A program made the position numbers and the translations under genes. This document shows positions 61,246-64,000 of a DNA stretch of 64,000 bases, piece after piece. Source of the DNA: Flammulina velutipes (lineage: Eukaryota; Basidiomycota; Agaricomycetes; Agaricales; Physalacriaceae); the NCBI GenBank assembly GCA_011800155.1, contig CM022369.1, positions 2,728,001-2,792,000 on the forward strand, given 5' to 3'. The number at the start of each line of letters is the position of its first letter. Position 1 is the first letter of the stretch. The notes beneath the pieces were generated by a model, which was not told where the DNA came from, did no database searches, and saw nothing but the letters and a program-made list of their open reading frames with translations.

Positions 61246-62904
61246 ATGTCTACCTCGTGAGTTTCATTGCCAAAGCAGTTCTTATTGCCACCGGCTGAGT
61301 ATCCTGATATAGAACGTATCCCTCCTCTTCTCCAAGCAAAAAACGCGTCTCCAAAGCTGCACCCAAGCGCGCTCTGTCTGCGTCACAGTAAACTTTCTTG
61401 CATCGTCCTCCGCGCGCCTGAACGCTCATTCTTGAAAGGATCGCGAAGAATTCAAATCACTTTGAGACCTGGTCCAGCCGACAATGTATCGAACAAGTGC
61501 TCTACTCTGACATTCCAAAGGAAATCAAAAAGCAGGTCGACGTCGTCCTTGACGTTTCAGCTCGAATTCCTAAGACATGGATTACTGAGGTAAGAGAGAT
61601 GGTCACTCTCTGTACGAACATTAAGCTAATGACTACTTACGCTCTACAGGGATCTGATACTCAGAAACTCGTGTCCAAGATTTGCATGCCAGGCTTCTTA
61701 GATTTCTTGAAAGACGCTGAACAAGGCGATTCAAATTTGTTCAGCGCTGACGATACTCAAACCACACAGGCTGATATGAATCTTTTGTACGACCAGCTTG
61801 CGACAGTGTTTAGAGCATGGAAATCTTTGAAGGAAATGAAAGCCTCTGAGGAGAAATTCTCAGAGGCCGAGTTTGCCACCGCGTGAGGCCCTTCTCTGTC
61901 TTAATGTCATATATTTACCAACTTCGATAGATGCAATATCTTCCGCACGCCTGCCATCACTCAAAGTCGCCAGAGGTCCGTCCTTGTTCTTCTAACGGTA
62001 CCATTATTACGCACTCAACTCTACGATTTAATAGGGCCCAATGCTCCATCTCTCTCCCACAACCTATACACACGTCCAAGCTCCACACAGATTCTATCCG
62101 CATTCTCGACGCCAAAACAGTGATCCCCGACACCGTCCTCTTCATTCCCCGTCCCCTCATCTCCAAGCTCTTTCACTCCGAAAAGTCCCCTTTCAAAACC
62201 CTCAAGAAGCACAAAACCATCCTCCGAAGCGGATGTGCTGAGAAGGGCTCGTCTTTTCCATTTCAATGTACCCCTCGCTCTACATTGCCGGACCCACAAG
62301 GCTTTGAGTTTGCAAGCAGCTTTTGGGAAGACAAGAAGCCTGTTCATCCTATGCTAGAGCATGCGTACAGGCAGAACAGGATGTCTACGACGACAGCTGT
62401 GCGCCATCTCGACTCCCTAGGGATCAACGCTCCTGTGTTTGGATTGGTCTGGGCGAACGGGACGGTACGAGCTCATGTCGATTGGTGCAAACATTCGTCC
62501 GATGGGTCTTCGGTAAGCTATTCATCACGATTGTTTTCATTCTGTGGCTGACGACTACGTTCCAGACTACGACCATCCTATCTGCACCGTTTCCCGGTGG
62601 GACACAGCTGGACGGCGATCGCTCATTCCACGAGTGGCTCCTAGAACGGCCGGCCGACATCCTACAAGTGCACTTCCTGCTTCGCAATATTGACCACTGG
62701 ACATGTCACGAGTTCACGGACATTGTCATTGCCGGTGTCAATGCGTTCCAGAAGTCTGTCGTTGAAGAAGGCGGCAAGTACACCCCATGGAAGCGCGTTG
62801 GCACCCTCAAGCCAGGCAAAGGACGAAGATCGTCAGGCAGCACGGCTTCTTCCCCCACTGCTCCCCCAAAGACAAGGAAACGAAGCGCAAAAGGCGCGAA
62901 GTAG
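61246..62904 (+). CDS. Orphan protein of unknown function, best joined as one gene
   Basis: The ATG at 61246 begins an 11-nt exon (MSTS, completed by the next exon). Conserved-style blocks follow: NHFETWSSRQCIEQVLYSDI, VDVVLDVSARIPKTWITEGS and DTQKLVSKICMPGFLDFLKD. The frame then appears to end at a TGA (61884-61886). However, a good donor (GC|GTGAGG at 61881) with an acceptor at 61930, plus a short intron ending at 62036, joins it in frame to a second block: SISLPQPIHTSKLHTDSIRI, DAKTVIPDTVLFIPRPLISK, FEFASSFWEDKKPVHPMLEH, AYRQNRMSTTTAVRHLDSLG and APVFGLVWANGTVRAHVDWC. The tail is basic (PKTRKRSAKGAK). No function is known. Two separate genes 44 bp apart is the alternative. Confidence 0.62.
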
Positions 62905-63024
62905 AACTTGGACTCGGACTGTATAACTATTCTATATTCATCTGCGATACCCTCATCTCCACATTACTTACAAGTAGCACTACGACATTAACGATAGCAA
63001 TTCCGAATATATACATTTGAAGCA

Positions 63025-64000
63025 TCACTTCCACACAGAAGGTATCCGGTCAATGGACTCTGCCCAATGAGATAACCGCCCTTCCTCCCATGATTCCACA
63101 TACGACAGACCAGCCATACCTCGGCGACTTTGCTCTATTTTGAGATTCTTCTCCGCATCGCACCAAAACAAGATCCACGAGCCCATCCTCACATGCCCTG
63201 TGCTTCTCTCGAAGTACCACTTGTTAATCGGGTTATTCGCCCGACTCCGCCACACCAAATCCCTACCCTCTCCACGACCCTCTTTCCCACCATTAGGATT
63301 GACAGAGGATGGATGTCCCAATCCATATGACTCGTCGTGTAATGCGACCCAGAGGAAGTCAACGGTGCCGTCCCCTTGGTGGCTGGGAAGCACAGCGAAC
63401 TTGTCGAGGTAGGATATGGGATTGGGCAACCCGGACGAGTGCTCGTTCGTTACGATAGCGGCGCCTGCGTAGTCACCTGCTATAATCACAAAATCCAACG
63501 ACTTTTCCAGGCGCCCGTAGAAATTATCCTGGTCAAGCGTCCGGTTGAACGACTTTTCAAGAAGATGTGTCATTTTGGTGCGATCTATATCTGCGAGGGA
63601 GTGTGCGACACGGATGGGGAGTCCTCGACGAAGCAATGTAGGCGTGTGGGGGGTGAGTTTTCGGTTCCCTTGCAGTAGTGCATGTGGAAGGCTAGAGCTG
63701 ACGGCAGGTTTGTTAGTGATGAGATTGGCGATGAGAGAGCTCGGGGACCGATGAGAAACCATGATGGCAGAAGACGACGGAGGCATATACGCTAAGCATT
63801 TGCGAGCTAAAGATAAATTCTCCAGTGCGGTAGGATGTGAATGGCGCCATGCTGGATTGAACGTCTCGCTGATGTGGTCGTGTTCGGAGGACATGTTGAT
63901 GAGAAGATGGGGATATCCAGATCGTGCGTATGAGGGGATTCCGCCTTCTCTGTTAATTATCATGAGTCGTAGAGGCGTGAGATCCACTTCGTTCTGTGCT
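63025..64000 (-). CDS. ARG2: N-acetylglutamate synthase, C-terminal part; runs off the right edge
   Basis: Catalyses the first step of arginine synthesis in mitochondria, acetyl-CoA plus glutamate to N-acetylglutamate. The visible part is one uninterrupted frame; the start and the amino-acid-kinase-like N-terminal domain are outside the window. The C-terminal GNAT acetyltransferase domain is clear: [60 protein letters not shown] and the diagnostic [20 protein letters not shown] then [15 protein letters not shown] short tail follows ([15 protein letters not shown]). No inactivating change is visible. Confidence 0.92.
   Translation of the reverse strand, partial: AQNEVDLTPLRLMIINREGGIPSYARSGYPHLLINMSSEHDHISETFNPAWRHSHPTALENLSLARKCLAYMPPSSSAIMVSHRSPSSLIANLITNKPAVSSSLPHALLQGNRKLTPHTPTLLRRGLPIRVAHSLADIDRTKMTHLLEKSFNRTLDQDNFYGRLEKSLDFVIIAGDYAGAAIVTNEHSSGLPNPISYLDKFAVLPSHQGDGTVDFLWVALHDESYGLGHPSSVNPNGGKEGRGEGRDLVWRSRANNPINKWYFERSTGHVRMGSWILFWCDAEKNLKIEQSRRGMAGLSYVESWEEGRLSHWAESIDRIPSVWK

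Overview
This window is nuclear DNA of a filamentous basidiomycete, most likely an Agaricomycete. The evidence is dense, intron-rich genes (introns mostly about 50 nt, GT-AG), a Plavaka-type transposon with a DUF6698 partner gene, a DNMT1-type cytosine methyltransferase, Zn2Cys6 and F-box genes, a KRE6/SKN1 glucan-synthesis protein and a PRM10/ThrE transporter. No prokaryotic, organellar, rRNA or CRISPR features were seen. Start codons were checked against the DNA and gene models were spliced by eye, so exon edges are predictions.

Left part (1-14.5 kb): the 5' part of methylmalonate-semialdehyde dehydrogenase (minus, running off the left edge), a Rap1-Myb-like acidic nuclear protein, Rab GDP-dissociation inhibitor, and a VPS62-like gene cut in two by a 7.5-kb DNA transposon. 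The transposon (6473-14009) has 29-bp terminal inverted repeats, a 6-bp target duplication and three genes: a Plavaka transposase, a small divergent orphan gene and a DUF6698 protein. The VPS62 reading frame continues on its far side (14010-14548).

Middle-left (14.6-26.3 kb): an F-box gene with one in-frame TGA, a secreted and probably GPI-anchored GMC oxidoreductase, then a repeat-rich stretch. That stretch holds a TA-flanked foldback MITE, a 1.27-kb element with 8-bp target duplications and arrays of a TGCACGAACA motif, an inverted partial gene duplication, a decayed F-box relic and a stray copy of a transcription-factor exon. Two small genes of unknown function lie among them.

Middle (26.3-42 kb): PRM10-like transporter, Zn2Cys6 transcription factor with a probable 8-nt microexon, YOP1-like ER-shaping protein, a full DNMT1-type methyltransferase (targeting domain, two BAH regions, C5 catalytic domain), then an unusual trio: two paralogous orphan genes flanking a protein with a PD-(D/E)XK-like motif.

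Right part (42.5-64 kb): UBE2O-type ubiquitin-conjugating enzyme, a tandem pair of F-box genes (one broken), KRE6/SKN1, a SNAP43-like subunit divergently paired with IMA1, a Mid2-like single-pass protein, a membrane-anchored heparinase II/III-like protein, an orphan gene that earlier models might split, and the C-terminal part of N-acetylglutamate synthase running off the right edge.

Most of these are independent housekeeping genes; there is no obvious biosynthetic cluster. The interesting biology is mobile-element activity, local gene decay and the methyltransferase/nuclease-like neighbourhood.
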